Of a DNA stretch of 64,000 nt, positions 33,101 through 48,100 are shown in pieces. Where the stretch lies: positions 25,977,674 to 26,041,673 of the forward strand of contig OX463808.1 in assembly GCA_949825045.1 (NCBI GenBank), given 5' to 3'. The notes beneath the pieces were generated by a model. The model was not told the DNA's origin and ran no database searches. It saw only the letters and a list, made by a program, of their open reading frames with translations. The translations under genes and the position numbers were made by a program. The DNA is from Argyresthia goedartella (lineage: Eukaryota > Arthropoda > Insecta > Lepidoptera > Argyresthiidae). Position 1 is the stretch's first letter, and every line of letters starts with the position of its first letter.

Positions 33101-36100
33101 GCGACCCGGCGCTGCCGTTCATGGTGCGGTACTCCGACTCGGGGCTGTATTCGCGCTCTTTTCTGTTAAAGACAAAATACTGTTAGAAATTGGGAAATCT
33201 GTTGAACCTATATTAACAAGTTGTGTTCAAAACACAATTGTGTGGCAACTCACAACAGAGGAGCGCAGGGACTGAACTGAACACCCGCTTGTGTAAGCGT
33301 ATGCGTCTTTCGATGACTATTTATCTTTTCAACAACTCATCTACATATTCTTTATCCGTTAATTTGTCTGTTTACCTGATTATCCATCTCTTTGCAGTAA
33401 AAAACGGATCAAGCTGGGCCGGTCTCATGCTAATTTGTATACAGCCTGACCATGCTAATTCCGTTTATTAGTGTACATTGCATGACATCTATCTTTCCTC
33501 TTTACATCTACCTTCCATCTCACAGTCCATCGCATGTACCTGTTCATCAGCGTCTGCGTCTTGTGCCTGGCGACGGAGGGCGTGGGCGTGGGCGGGTAGG
33601 GCGTGCGCGGGTGCGTGGGGAACAGCGGCGTGCCGGCGCCGGAGCGCAGTTCCGCGCGCGACCAGCTCGAGGAACGCTCTCGCTGATACAACACAAAATA
33701 CAACCTTTACATACAAGTACATGTCGTATCCACACATATAACACAAGTAGCAAAGGTCATCGCTTACTTATACGACCCTGTTCCCATATTGCTAAATAAT
33801 GTTCATCCAAATAGGGGTTTTAGGTTATGCCTTGTAAGATATATAGGTACTAAGCTGTTTGCTTAGTTATGTTGGCAATATAAAGTATATCTTCTACAGA
33901 GCACAACCTGAAATACATATTTGAATGATCCATTCTTTAGCTTTACGGCAACGGGGTCGTTAGGTCAGCGAAGACCTAAAGTCCCCCCGAAGTACCGGGT
34001 TAAGCTTTTCTGCGCAAGCGAAATCTGCCGACCGGACAAGATGTGGACTTCACTTCATTCATGGCCGAGAGGTTGGCATTAGAACATCCTAACCAATCGA
34101 GCGGGATTATCAAAATTTGGTAGTAGAAGGGTAAGTACGTTTGAGGTTGGTTTTGAAGCGACTAATATTTCGGATGCCACATCAAGGTGTTGGTAAAGGA
34201 TACTCTCTCGCAATGTGACGGATTGTTATACTCGTATAGCCTACACTGAGAAAAATGGCAATCACAAATGACGTGAATTCAGCTTAAATAAAGATGAATT
34301 CACTTCAATTACGGACTATACTGATATCACAAAGAAGTGCGATGATAAAATTATTATCACTTTATCATATCATTAATTATGCGTACTCTAAATACATAAG
34401 TAACTAGCACATCATTTTATCATACTACATTAACTTCTTCATATAAACTGCGAAATCTATGTCACCGTAAGAATGTCCCAACCGTTAGTTGATAAACAAA
34501 CTTTTTTTTTCTTGTTAGTTGGTCAACTATCGACAGATAGTTGTACAGATAGTAAACTGTAGCGTACTGCTTACTATATGACGCGTTAGTTGATAAACTA
34601 ACGGTTAAAACCGTTAAATAGTAAACTGGTTTAAACTTGAATTGCAAACGAAATACCAGGGCAAACACTGCGGTAGATTGGATGAAGTCTAGAGGGGGCG
34701 AGCGCAGCGAAGCCCCCGAATAGTATTCTTGTTAGGTTGACATGAAAGAACAAAAGAAACGTAAATTCTAAACCCTGTCGGTCAGGTTTACTATCTGTCG
34801 ATAGTTGATCAACTAAAGGGTTTGACTATCTTACAGTGACATATATAAATACGGTAACACTGAAGAGAGAACATCAAAAAAGCGAACTAGCTAAAAACTC
34901 TAACAACCCTAAAAAGTTATGGGACACGGTTAAAAACATATGTTATTTAAATAAGAAGTCTACGGAAGCATTGCCGTTGTTAGCTCTTGAAAAAACACGC
35001 TACCAGTCTATTAATCGCGTTAATGAATTCTTCTCTAATGTGGGGAAAAACTTAGCTAATAAAATAATATCTACAAAAAATGTTAATGTAAATCAAATTA
35101 TTTATAATCCTACAAATACTAAACCAGTAACGCCAACAAGTTCATTTTTCATTTACCCTACTGATGAGGTTGAAGTTTCTAATCTCATAAAATCCCTAAA
35201 AAATAGCTCGTCTTGCGGATGGGACGGAATTACAGCCACTATTCTTAAAATTTTAAATACATTTTTAACTTCACCTTTGACTTATGTGTTTAACCTCTGT
35301 ATTGCCACAGGAATATTTCCAGACGTTTTCAAAAAATCTATTATTCGGCCTATACACAAGGGTGGAGATGTAGACAGTGTCGGAAACTATAGGCCCATTT
35401 CATTATTGCCAACTCTATCAAAATTATTTGAAAAAATCATCAACAAACGATTAGTTAATTATCTAGAGTCAAACAAATACCTTTCAAATAATCAATTTGG
35501 CTTTAGAAAACAAAAATCTACGGAAGATGCTGTCACGGTTCTAACTAAACATATTGTCGACAAACTCGACAAAGGCGAAAGATGTGCAACTATATTCCTA
35601 GATTTTGCCAAAGCGTTCGACACTGTCTCCATCCCCATCCTCCTACAGAAACTTAGCGTCTTAGGGATACGGGGTTTACCTCTAGAACTACTCAAAAGTT
35701 ACCTCAGTGACAGGACACAGGCTGTTAAAATTGACTCAACTACTAGTGACTTTATGACAGTCAGCTTTGGTGTCCCACAGGGCAGTGTTCTGGGTCCAAC
35801 CCTTTTCCTAGTCTACATAAATAACTTATGTGAAATGGAACTTACAAACTGCAAAATTGTTACTTTTGCCGATGACACAGCTATTGTGTTTCACCACAAG
35901 ACATGGAAAGATGTGGCATCTATAGCTAACGCTGGCCTTTCCACTATAGCCAACTGGCTCGACGCAAATTTACTTACCCTCAATGTTAGTAAATCCAAAT
36001 TTATTACTTTAAGTACAAGGTGTACCACTCAACTGCGCGAAAACGAAATTGCCTTAAAGATTCACTCTTGTAATCCGACTTCATCTGCCTGTAACTGCGA

Positions 36101-39100
36101 GGACTTGGAAAGGGTCTCGAAAATTCGGTACCTAGGCGTTATAGTGGACAGGTATCTATCCTGGGCTGACCACATTAACTTGACGGTGAGGAGAGTGCGT
36201 AGAACCGTAAATATAATCAAAACTCTTAGGCATATTACTGATTTGCGGACCCTAAAAATCGTATACTTTGCTTTCTCTCATTCTCTGTTAACGTACTGCA
36301 TCAGAGCCTGGGGTGGTGCCTATAAAACCCACCTTCTGAACCTTGAAAGAGCCCAGAGATATGTACTAAAAATTATGATAAATAAACCACGAAGATACCC
36401 TACTATTAAAGTATATAATGAGTCCCAAATACTTTCAGTACGCCAATCCTACATCAAAGCAATTGTACTTCATCAACATCAAAATTCCTCAACCAGTTCC
36501 ACCAATCTAATAAAAAAGAAAAATAGACGCCTTATGCATAAAATATTCCAAATCCCTTTTATACGAACTTCATTTGCCAAAAGGTTTATTAACTACATTG
36601 GGCCAACTATTTACAATAAGATAAACAAAATAATCAATATTCATTGCTTTAACAAATTTACTTGCATTAGAATACTAAAAAAATATTTACAAGAACTGGA
36701 CTATGATCAGACCGAAAAGCTACTAAGCCCATAAAATTGTGTTACCTACATTGTCTAAACAACTATTAACTAATCATACTTTATGTCGCTTCTACTACAG
36801 CATAGGTCTCTGGCTACAGTTTTTTCCATAACCTGTGACCAGTGTATGTTGGCCCTATACTGGGTACATGGTGAAGGCGGACTGGGTCAATTAGTATTGG
36901 ACTCTTGACCATTCTTTATTGACCAGTGCGGATTGATCCTAGCACTAAGCCTGAACATAGGGATAGCCCGGCCACCATACAGTGGTTGTTAACTTGCTAT
37001 GCTTTCTGTTACCATGCCAAACTTTTATTAATTCTAACCTACCCTACATTACCGTGACCATACAATTTCGCTTTACAAAGTAAGTTTCTGTGCTGATAAG
37101 TAATAATATTACATTTGCTATCTTGAAACAATACATTATCGAGAATCTAAATAAAATAAGAATATCTATGTATCTAAGTATAGTTAAATATTATATTCAT
37201 TTAATTTTAATAGTTAAATAAATATTTATGTAAGTTTATAATAATATAATATATATATTTAAGTATGTCTATTATAATATAATGGTGTTATTAATATAAT
37301 AATTACTCATATACATATAATATTATATCAGATATATTTAAAATAATACTTGTAGTAAGATACTTAAAAAGTGAGCCATAATTGTTTAGGCTTGTCTTTT
37401 AATTTAATCTAGTAGGCATTAGGTACTTGTTTTGTTAAGTGCATTACATAGACTGTGACAACATAATTTTTAATTAAGTTCATCCAGAACGGAAACACTA
37501 AACCCCAAGATACAATTAATATTAGTTTGGGGTTTAGAATTTACAAAAGTTTTTATAATTATGTTTCTTTTGGCTCAATAAATACATTTTGATTTTTGAT
37601 TTTGATTTGATTGTGTTTTATAATTATACTCTTGTTTATAAATATCATACAAATTTAGAGGACAGTGCGCTTTTTTCTATTACATAGTGTTTTTATTTGA
37701 AGAAGATAATATTATTTTGTGTGACCAATTTTTACGATGTTAATACTGTACTGTTTACCCAAAAAATTGGATTACATCCTAACGCCATTTCAATTATAGC
37801 GTAATATTGACCTATTAAGTATCTCCTTATTTTAGGACAACGCACTTATTTTAGACCAACGTTACGATATTTTAAAATTAACCCACAATGAAATTTTTCT
37901 CACTGATGAAGCTGTGTCAGAGGAGTAACTTCTGAGAGTCACTTTGATCATTATACGTGTCATCCCTCCACCACCCACCATTGAGTTAGTGTGGTGAAAT
38001 ATGGCTCAGTTTATGGGAACAGATCAGTGGGTGGGTACTTACAGCCATAGTGTCGTTTATCGATTCTGCGAGAGTGAGTAGATCTGGCGCCGTACCAGTG
38101 GGTGTACTGTGGTTACTCCATTCTCGTGTCATCATCTTCTCACTGTACATGAACTTCCTAGATGATGTCCTGGAATAAACCAGGCCAGTTAGCGAGGTAA
38201 ATGGAGGCATTATGGTTAGTCAATTAGAAAATAGTCGTACATTTTATCAGGTTGACTGTCATTTAGTCAGAATTACTTAAAAACAAATGTATCGTATCAT
38301 AGACATATAAATCGTCAGGCGGAAGATGATAATACCTGTCAGGAGCCTGCGGGCTGATGCTGTCGTTGCGAAGTGCTGTCCTAGTGTTCACGTGTAAGGG
38401 TACGCTGAAGTCATCGTCGTCGTCTGCGAAAGCTGTAGTGTCGCTCGTGTAACCGTCCACCCTGAAAGACAACAAAAGTATGGTTTTAGTACCTATATAA
38501 GATTACTTTACAAGTAACTGTGATGAAAATGGAAGGGTTTTATAGAATAAATGTGAAGATCAAATTATACGGAAACTTACCGATGGCTAGCAGATCTTCT
38601 GACATGTCTAGAAGGTGCCTCCCATTCCAATGGTAACCTCTGCACCCTTTCTCTAGCTTCTCTTCGTTCTCTAAGCTTCTGCTGTTGCCTCTGCAGCCAG
38701 GTCAGCCCAGAACCACCTTCGTTGTTGCTTTCCGACCTTCGAAGATCTCGCACGCGACTTTCCTGCCAGCCCAAGGCGCTTGCTGATCTCCAAGTGCCAT
38801 TTTCCTCCGGGGTTTTCCGCGCGCTGCTTGGCGGTCGTTCGGTGTAATCCGAGTCTCCATTCAACCACCTACTGACAAAAGAAATCAGTTGTTAAACAGA
38901 CATTCGTAAGGGCACGTGTCATCCGTTTGCTCAGCTGGCGTTATCATGCGTAGGTCTGAAGGTTAAGATGCCCATGTATGTCAAACGCGCATTTTTTTGC
39001 CCGTATCGTCACGTCTCAAAGCTGTGGGTTGTGTAAGATATGAATATTGAAATGTTTGGGTCTTTATTTGGTGATAGCTCCTCGCTACTGCTTAAATGGT

Positions 39101-42100
39101 TTATTTTCGTAACGTTTAGTGGTACGGTGGATCACAAAATAGTGTTCATTTGAAAGTAATATTGGTATTGGCATGGGATAGGTATACGGATTCTGTTTGG
39201 TGCCGTTTGGAGCCGACCGCCCCGTTTATGGCGACGTTTATCTCGAAATAGCAACTTGTTTGTGTCGCGCGGCGGCACTGCTAGTTATTAAAGCATGTAT
39301 AGTGCAATCACACGATCCCTGAATCGCTGACTGACGACTGCGCCTTCCGAAGTGACTGGAGACTGGCATGCGTGATAGACAACATGGGCCACTGCTGCAT
39401 ATATGGTGCTATGGCAATATTCGATTCGAGTTTCTACGGACAGCTTTTGTTGAGCAATATCGAAGATTTATGCTTTCACATTGTACCCAGAGTTGTTTTA
39501 AAGAGTGTCGCCGGCACCACCAAACTAGGCCACCGGAGATCTCTCATTTATTTATAATTCGGATTTTCAATCTCAAATAGGTAGTGCATGTTTTCAGCCT
39601 TGGTGATATCTATTTGATGTTATTGGACTGGAAGCTGTGGCAAGCTAAACGATTGATTACATTTCAAGGAATATAATCTAGATTTGTAGAATCTCTTAGA
39701 TTAACTCTAATTAGAATAATCACAAATAGATGTGATAAACACAACCCACGATACTAAACTTGTAACTCACTTTGACTTGGTATAGCCAGAGACGTTAATA
39801 GCAAGAAGGCGCCACATAAATTATCAGCAATAAGCTTTATAAGAGTACCTACAGCTAAACGTGTACATTTGTGGTTGGTAATGTTGCGGAACGATGCGTG
39901 CAGGCCCTTGGCCACGGACCAACCCACACCTAACTTAATTAAAGTAATGCCCAATACTTCCGTTTCATATATGAATACGCTTATGTACAAACAGCATGAC
40001 GATGAATAATTAGAGGAAGTCGTCAATATGTCAGTGGGACGTGAAGCAGCGCCTATTGTAAGGTGTCGGTAGATTGGTTATTTATGATTCAAGTTGTAAA
40101 ACAAAACACTGATCGATACTATCTAACTATTGCAGAATACTTTGTGCAACGTCATGGGGCAAGCTATGTTTGATTGGATAAGCTCCCGTTAGTGGAGGTA
40201 ACTTTGATCGACAACTGAAATCACTATCTTGACAGTTTATCATTAAGTCCATCATGTTTTGTTACAATATCATTACCCGTAAGTAGATATCGCGTCTATA
40301 TCGTGAACGGTAGCTGGTCTTACCACCAGTATCAGTCCTATCACTTAGCTATCATCGGCTGTCCTCCCTGGTATAGTTAAATTAATTAGCCTTTCTAATT
40401 GACTGTAAATTACGGTCCCTTGATGCGGATAGACATTAATGATGGTACTCATGTAAAGTATGCAAACCAATAATCAAGTGTGTACATAATGTCCCTACAT
40501 TTAAACTTCGGTCCACGGACAGTTTATCTCGGCAAGTCTTCGATAACTAGACAATGAGACAACATTATGGTGATCGCTGCTGGCGCATGTAGGTACTGCA
40601 CTCGATGTAATAGCAGCAATTTGCTCCTAGTTGCTGCCGAGACGGGCGGGGCGGGACATACTCGATGATTGGCCATACATAATGCACGTATGGACCAGCT
40701 GCATCGAACTACCTTCACACACTACACAGATGGCTTTTATTTACCCATCAAAATGACAGATGTACGTCGCGAGGAATGAAGATTATAATAATATAATCAG
40801 CTATTTATCATCTCCTGATTGAGATGTCGGCCTGGAGTCAGGTAATATCATAAGTTAGACCAGAAATATGGCGTTGCTCAAAATAAATATCCAATACGGA
40901 AATACAATTGCGATAACCATAGCGGTGAGGGTCGGTGGATCGTAAATTGTATAAACTTTACTGGTACATGGTTTTCATTGAGATTTTTTGTGGTCTGAGC
41001 CTGTAGTTATTGTCAGTTTCTCAATTACCACCCACGGGATCGGTCGCTGGTCGGTCTACCTACGCACTACAGATCTATCATTTAGTGATCTACGAGTTCC
41101 TGTTATAAACTAAGCTGCATTTAATGCGGTCTGGAGCGGGCGAGGCATTATTGGAATGGTATTTCTTGATGCAATGCCGACTTCGTGAGGATTGTGCTCG
41201 AGCTGTGACTTGGCTTATTGCACTAAGTAGTTATAAATTTCATAATTCACATGCCAGACAATCTCATCAATCAATTTCTCACATATTATTTGTATCTATC
41301 CAATGTAAATTTTGCCATCTTAATCATTTATTATTGTGAGAAAGGTAGTTCCTTTCAACCCTACCCAGTTCACAGAACTGACCGGCGACAACTCCACTAA
41401 GTAGGACTACAGATTACAAGTGGATAATAAATCCATAACCAAACATAATAAACCGGACTGGAGTATAGTGGCAGTGTGATTGCTTGTGGTTGTTGTACTT
41501 ACATTTTATGCTCTTCTTCATTGCTTGAAGTGGTTCGAATAGATGGTGCGGGTAAATAAGAGGGCGTTTGTCGAAGAAACAGACATCATTATCACTATAT
41601 GAAATCTATCCATTTTTGCAAAAAAAAACGTACGTAATGGCTCTCGTGATTTTTGAGAAAAAACAGTAGTTTTCCAAATTGATTATGATATCAAACAAAG
41701 CGAAACGTGGATGATCTGTGTCTTGTCTTGAACTGATAAAACTGTTTCTCCAGTGGTATTTTTACCCAGAAGTGGAAGCCAATGTAATAAGAAACAGTTT
41801 TGTTTAAGAATATCGTGTAAATATTGAGGCTGTGAATGTAAACAGATTGCAAGGCGAGCGGTGTTGGCGGAGCGGCCTCCACGCCCACAGCACAGGAACA
41901 CATGTTTATACTACATCTGCCGCCAGATCCCTCTCTCATTTATACAATCTCAACTTTATACACAGAAAAAGTCAATAAAAGACTTGTAATAAAGACTCCT
42001 TTCGAATGTGATTGAGATCTTACATCCTCAATAAAAGCTCTTAAAGTTCAAGTGCGGTTGGACTGTTTGCATTTTTTATTGAGCACGCTATGGGAAACAT

Positions 42101-45100
42101 TTTGCAGTGATGTTAACTTATTCAATTTGAAAACTGGTTTTCTTCATACAGGAGACTCATTAATATCGATTATGGAATAAACCAGATATTCTCAGATTCA
42201 AACATAGACTGGTATTGTATGGTCACTAATGTCAACATAACGCCATATAAGGAGTGCCCACCGAACAAATGGTTTCGTCCGCTTCTAGGATGCTAGGTTT
42301 CAAAAGGTGCAACATATTTCTGAGTCACATTTAGATACCTATGCATCATCATGGTGAACATTAGGTATCCCTTTATAAATACACCCTAAAAACGATAGGA
42401 TACGGAATACTCAGTCAGAAAGAGACCTGAAACAGGAAAAAATATTTCAGGACTTGTGCTTAGCAAGGGAGGGGTCAAGGGCCCAACAAAGATCAGGTGC
42501 TGCATATTTACATGATACATTTTGTCATGGCACTAACCTGCCCCCATTCCTCAGTGGCAGGGTGTTGGTGGTGGTGGTGACGTCCTCGTGCGTAAGCTTC
42601 TTCGTGGTGCGCGGCGACACGGGCGCCGGGCTGGAGGGTGTGGCGCGAGGCGCGGGGGTCTCGTCGTCGTCCTCGATGGGGCGGTAGCCGGCGCGTGGGC
42701 CCCCCAGAGCCCGCCGCACCAGCTCGGGGCTGGCGAGGCGGTTGGGCGCGCGCAACATGCCGGGCCGCAGTCCGGGCGCGCCGTACGTGAAGGGAGCGGA
42801 GTCGGAGCGCGCGTGGTACGGTATGTCGGGCTGGCGGGCGACGCGCGACTGCGGCGGCGGCGGCGCGTCGGGCAGCTCGCTGACGGTGCGCAGCATGTCG
42901 CCCAGCAGCGCGTCCAGCTCGTCGGGCGGCGAGGGCGCGGCGCGGCGGCCGGCCGAACTGATGCCCGAGTCCATGGAGGCGCTGAGCGGCGACGCAGGCC
43001 CGCCGCCCGCCGCGCGCACCACCCGAGCGTAGATCGAGCCGTCGAGCGGCCCGAACGTGTGCGCCGCCTCTCCCGCCTCACCCACCTCGCCGCCCGAACC
43101 CGAATCAGAGTTGCTCCCGTTGGCGTTCTCACCTAGACCAGAATTTTATTCTAATGAGGCTTTAAGGTTGTTTAGTTAGATAGGTACTAACCTAAATACT
43201 ATTTTCAAATTAGCACAAAACTAAAACATAGGGCAGGGACAGCTAGGCAGTGTGGGAAGTGTCGGTCCGTGAGTATGCAATGACAACTCGGAACAAATTG
43301 TTTAGAGACGCTTTAATTAAAGATAGCTTTTAAATTGGATTCGACTCGCTCCAATAAACTAACCGGAGCCACCGAGCCGAGCCTCGGAGCAATTGTATAC
43401 GTGAAAAATATTTTATGATAATATGTACAAACTTACATAGCTTCACGTTAAGCCAGTTATTCTCCTAATACTCCATTTTGCGTGACAAGGGGCTAGCCAA
43501 TCGCCGCAGATTTGTAGATTGAAGGTTTCCTAACAATGTTTTCTATCACCGTTAGAACCCGTATAATTACAATAATAGTACTTAAGATAAATTACTATAA
43601 TTATTATGAACATTTTATGATAGGTGAGCAAATTCCACCTATCAACTAATTAGAAGCAATACCGAGAACAGGGAAATACGAATATAAATATTATATTTAT
43701 ATACCTTACCTGCTAACTGCATATCTGCGTACGTAGTATTTATGTACTTTACCTACCCCCTACATATCTGCGTACGTAAGCAAAATCAATTAAACTACCA
43801 TTTGAAACGTTCTTGAATACTGAATGGTAGGGATCTGTTGAACAGAATACTACGTATACTCGTAATTTACCTAAATAAATTGTGTGGTAACCTTTAAATA
43901 AATTGTTGCTAACTGTTGTTCGGCGATCAGAAATTAAAAGATGATTTAAAAATCGATAAATGGTTAATCATCGTATTTCATACAATGAAGCGCATCGGAA
44001 AATAGGGCCATTACTGTGATGTTTATCTGATGGAGTCGTCCTCGACCTCACGCCAGTTCCGCACGGGCACTAGCGCGCTGCAGACAGCCTCGCGGTCGCG
44101 CGCCCGTGCCCGCGCGGACGAACCGCATCCTTATAAGGACTAGAAGCGTTCCCGTTACACCGGGAACGGGGTGACACCGTTGTCTCACGGAATGCCGGGG
44201 AATCAAGCCCCTTCTTTATGCAAAGATATGCGTGCAAAAACACTTTCAACGAACAGGAGATAATCTACGAGCTCTAGGAACTAATGTAGAGCACCGCCCG
44301 CCACAATCTCGCCGCGCGAATACTGATAGGACTGTTGATCTGAGGTAGACAAATAACAAGCAGAAGGTATAGGGAATTCGATCCCGGGCCTTTTTTCCGA
44401 TCCCGGGATTACGGGATTGACGAAACGCAATACCGAGATTGTAGAGTTTTAAAAAAAAAGCGAACGGTACGTAAATATCGGTATGTATTCAGTCTTTTAT
44501 TATTGCAATCGCACATTTGGACTTAATGGACGCTAGTGATCAATGCGTGGGTACTTATTATTTAAAAATAATCGTATATAATATAATAACAAATAACCCT
44601 ATGACTTAAGTAGAGAGTGAAGTGAATTATCTTTTGTATTTAAGCATATCAAGATTGCTATGCAATTGATACATATAAATTGCTTTACTACTGCGACTTC
44701 AACACTTCATTCACTCGCTCTTTGCAGGCCAACAACAAAAACAGACCCTGTAATGCACGGCTCGCTGTATTCCGCGCGACCCGAATTGAGCAACCCGCAT
44801 TGCATTATGTATTGCGGATTGGCGCTATAGAGAAGAAGCCTATGCCCAGCAGTGGGTCGATGTGGGCTGAGCTGATGATGATGATGTATTGCATTTCACG
44901 GACTGTATTTGGGACCTAGTAATGGACGCTAAAACAGGACCTGCATGACTTTGACAATTCACGCCATATGGGAGAAACTGGCTTTACTTCAAATCCCGGA
45001 AATCCCGGGATTCCACAACTATTATCCCGAGATTCGAATCCCGAAAAATTTGCCGGGATCCCGAATTCCCTAGTACATACTAATATAGGGTATCTAAGAT

Positions 45101-48100
45101 GTAAGATGTATATGTAGTGTGTTACTGTTAGAGAAAATTTAGATGTACAAGATACAACAAGTGTACAAAGGTAATGTTCCCTTCAAACCTACGGTGCCAG
45201 TGTGTGTCGACAATAAATGGGGAGAGATCAAACATATCCACGAGACAGGAGGTGTGACGCAACGCTGATCTAGTACAGCCTCGATATTGTCATTCACTCT
45301 GAAAAGTTATCGATCGCTGAGGAATCCGTACTGAGCCGAGACAGTTCAAGGTGGCGTGATGTTGCTAAACAAGGAAGTGACCTTATGATATGATGTCTAA
45401 GTATCCTTACCTAAATACATTTGTGACAGGGTTATAAAAAGATTTTTAACGTGGGTATGAATAAAATTGTGGCGAAGAAGAAACTAATGAAGTCAATTAA
45501 ATGGCATTTTGTTTTACATATAAGCAACCCACCTATTCAAATTGACATAAAATTAGCATCCATGAGTTTAATATAACGCCAATCGTGCCGTACTGGCTTT
45601 AGTGGGTACCTAAGTAGCTAGCGTGGAAATCCTTTTCCATTAAGAAACTTATAAGGTTACTCGTAAACCGTTGTTAGCAGCAAGACCGGTAACTTCAGAC
45701 AAAAATGAGTGCATCACCCATGCTTAAAGCTGTCAGGCCAGTAAACACCGCATACTAATGAGACACACACGGCTCTACATTTACGAGATCATTTGCATAA
45801 TGAACGCAAACTGTTCTGCGGTTGCTAAAGCACTTTTATATACGATTTCCTTTACTCTTCAATAACAGAGTTGTGAAGTCATCAATCATGTACAACTCGC
45901 CAATGTCACGACAGCGGCTTGGATTTCCTATGATTTATTTTTTCATTGTAAGAAATCTAGTTCAAAGTCGTTTCGGTAATGAACGAAGAATAGCCGCTCC
46001 AGCTTTCTGGCTGCCAGTCGATTACAAAACCGAACTAAACCGAGCATGTCAATAACGCAATTAGCGTTAGAAGATAGCAACGTCGGCGACCGCGAGTCCG
46101 GAGCTCGGATAGAGCAATGTTGAGGAAGACGCAGTTATTTCTGTGATGTCACCGAAAATAACGCGGCTCGAAGCCGGGCGCAGCGCTAGTGTTACGAAAT
46201 GTGCGCCGGCGCCGCGGCAGGAAGAGGATGTGTCGCCGAGACACCCGCGGCCTGTGACCACTGAAGTGCGGTCGGCTGATGGGAGCGTTTGTTCATGGAA
46301 TACTTTTGAAACTTTTGGAGTAAGTAATGAGTGGATTTTAGGGATATAGAGTTAATGACAGCCCTTGAAACTATGATAGGTTTTAGTTTTAGGAATAGAG
46401 TTTTCAAAACTCTCCAGATAAGACTGAGATAAATCTCGAGTATTATCTAATAATAAAACACATATTTTATGTCACCTCGCCTGCTTCAATAGTCGAGATA
46501 ATAAAAGTCATTGATGATGAACAATCCCACCATTCAGTCGTTTGCCGATGACGAAAACTACCTTAGTCTAATTGTCAATTCAGAAGACATGTTATTCTTT
46601 AAAATGTTTTTTAAAACACATAATTCACTCGTAACAATGGACCGGGAATAATTCGACGTCGTTACTCTATTGATTTATGCGTACCGCGAGTGTTATTTTA
46701 CTTCGTTAACAGGCGAAAATGAGCGTAACATTGTTGTTAGGAGACGTTTCAAATTCGAGTTGTGCGTCCACAACTCCACACCTATAGGTGCGGACAGATG
46801 TTATTGTGAAATATACTAATTTATAAAAGTTGAGATGGCCCAACTTTCGGGATATTTTATTTTTGCCGGTACGGTTGTGTTATTGCAATATCTTAGTTCC
46901 TATGACCCACGATCAAAGCACGGAAGGCGACATTAATACTGTATACCTACATACACGACGGCAACGTCTTTGAGAACCATACGATTCCTTGCCGTCAGCT
47001 GTGGAAATTATGCCTTATCTATCATACAGGTTTATTCATACGTTTTGCAGAAACCTCAATTTGTTCGTGATTCGTATCCGCAGCGTATCGTCCGAAGGTG
47101 AGCGCCTGCGTGACGAGGCCGATCCAGTATGATGTCATCCACAGACCGAGTCTGATCCGCTGGAGGTACTATCTATGAAGCATCCAAATATTACGACTCT
47201 CCTTTGCGACAGATCGTAATTTTCTTTATTGCACAAAAAAACATACAGTTAAGTATCTCACTTTTTCTGGTTCCACAACAAATACCAAGTATTCTAGTGG
47301 GAGACTAGGGTCTGTGCAAATGTTATGTTTTATTTTAATTTTAAAGCGTTCTACCTATTTAGGTAATGCAATGAACAATAAGCAATGAACTTGCAAATTC
47401 TACCACTTCACTGCGAACACGTGACTTTGGTCTGAAGTGTACCTGAAAACATGTGCAAAAAGAGAGATCAGTGTACAATGACATAATGCTCATTTCATCT
47501 GAACTCGAAAACTTTTTCACTCTGGTAATTATTCCTGCTTGAGCCACAGCTCGGCTAAGTGTTTATACGTGGCGTGATCATTTAAGGCCGCTCCATAGTA
47601 TCGAAATACTATCTCCATAAGCCAGCTAACGAACTAAGCCCACTTATTTATGCATCTCTACCTGCCCCACTATCTTTTTGGATATTTTGCGTCGGCTTGC
47701 TCGACAACCAGTTTAACTCTTTTATTTCTATCGTGATTTAAGGCAGTTCGTGGTTCATGAACATGTATCTTCTTCTCAGTTTTAGTTTAAAGCGTATATA
47801 GACCCAAAGCTGAGTTATATCGTAATTCGTAGTTGTCTGAGAGTGGGGATACCACATCCAACAACTTAAATAAATATAGAACAAGAGAGCTATAGGACTT
47901 CAGCCAAGTTTAGTAGTCAATGTGCAAAGTCTATTCCACCTCATATTTTCTGCAATCTGTCCTTATAGGAAGATTTATGTTTTCTCAGGTAGACTGGGTG
48001 GCACTGAGGTCAAGAGTGACAGCATTAACGACAATAACCGGAACGTCACCGATTATGTAGGACCTGTTACACTGAGAACTCCAACGGTATAACATATAAG

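Noticed and set aside
38872..42537. Additional tensin exons between 38871 and 42538
   Set aside because: The flanking exons already join in frame (phase 2), and no intervening segment has matching splice sites and coding character.
42588..43136. Long plus-strand and second minus-strand ORFs over the GC-rich block
   Set aside because: They are shadows of the tensin exon 43132-42538, whose frame is fixed by splice phase and the [11 protein letters not shown] motif.
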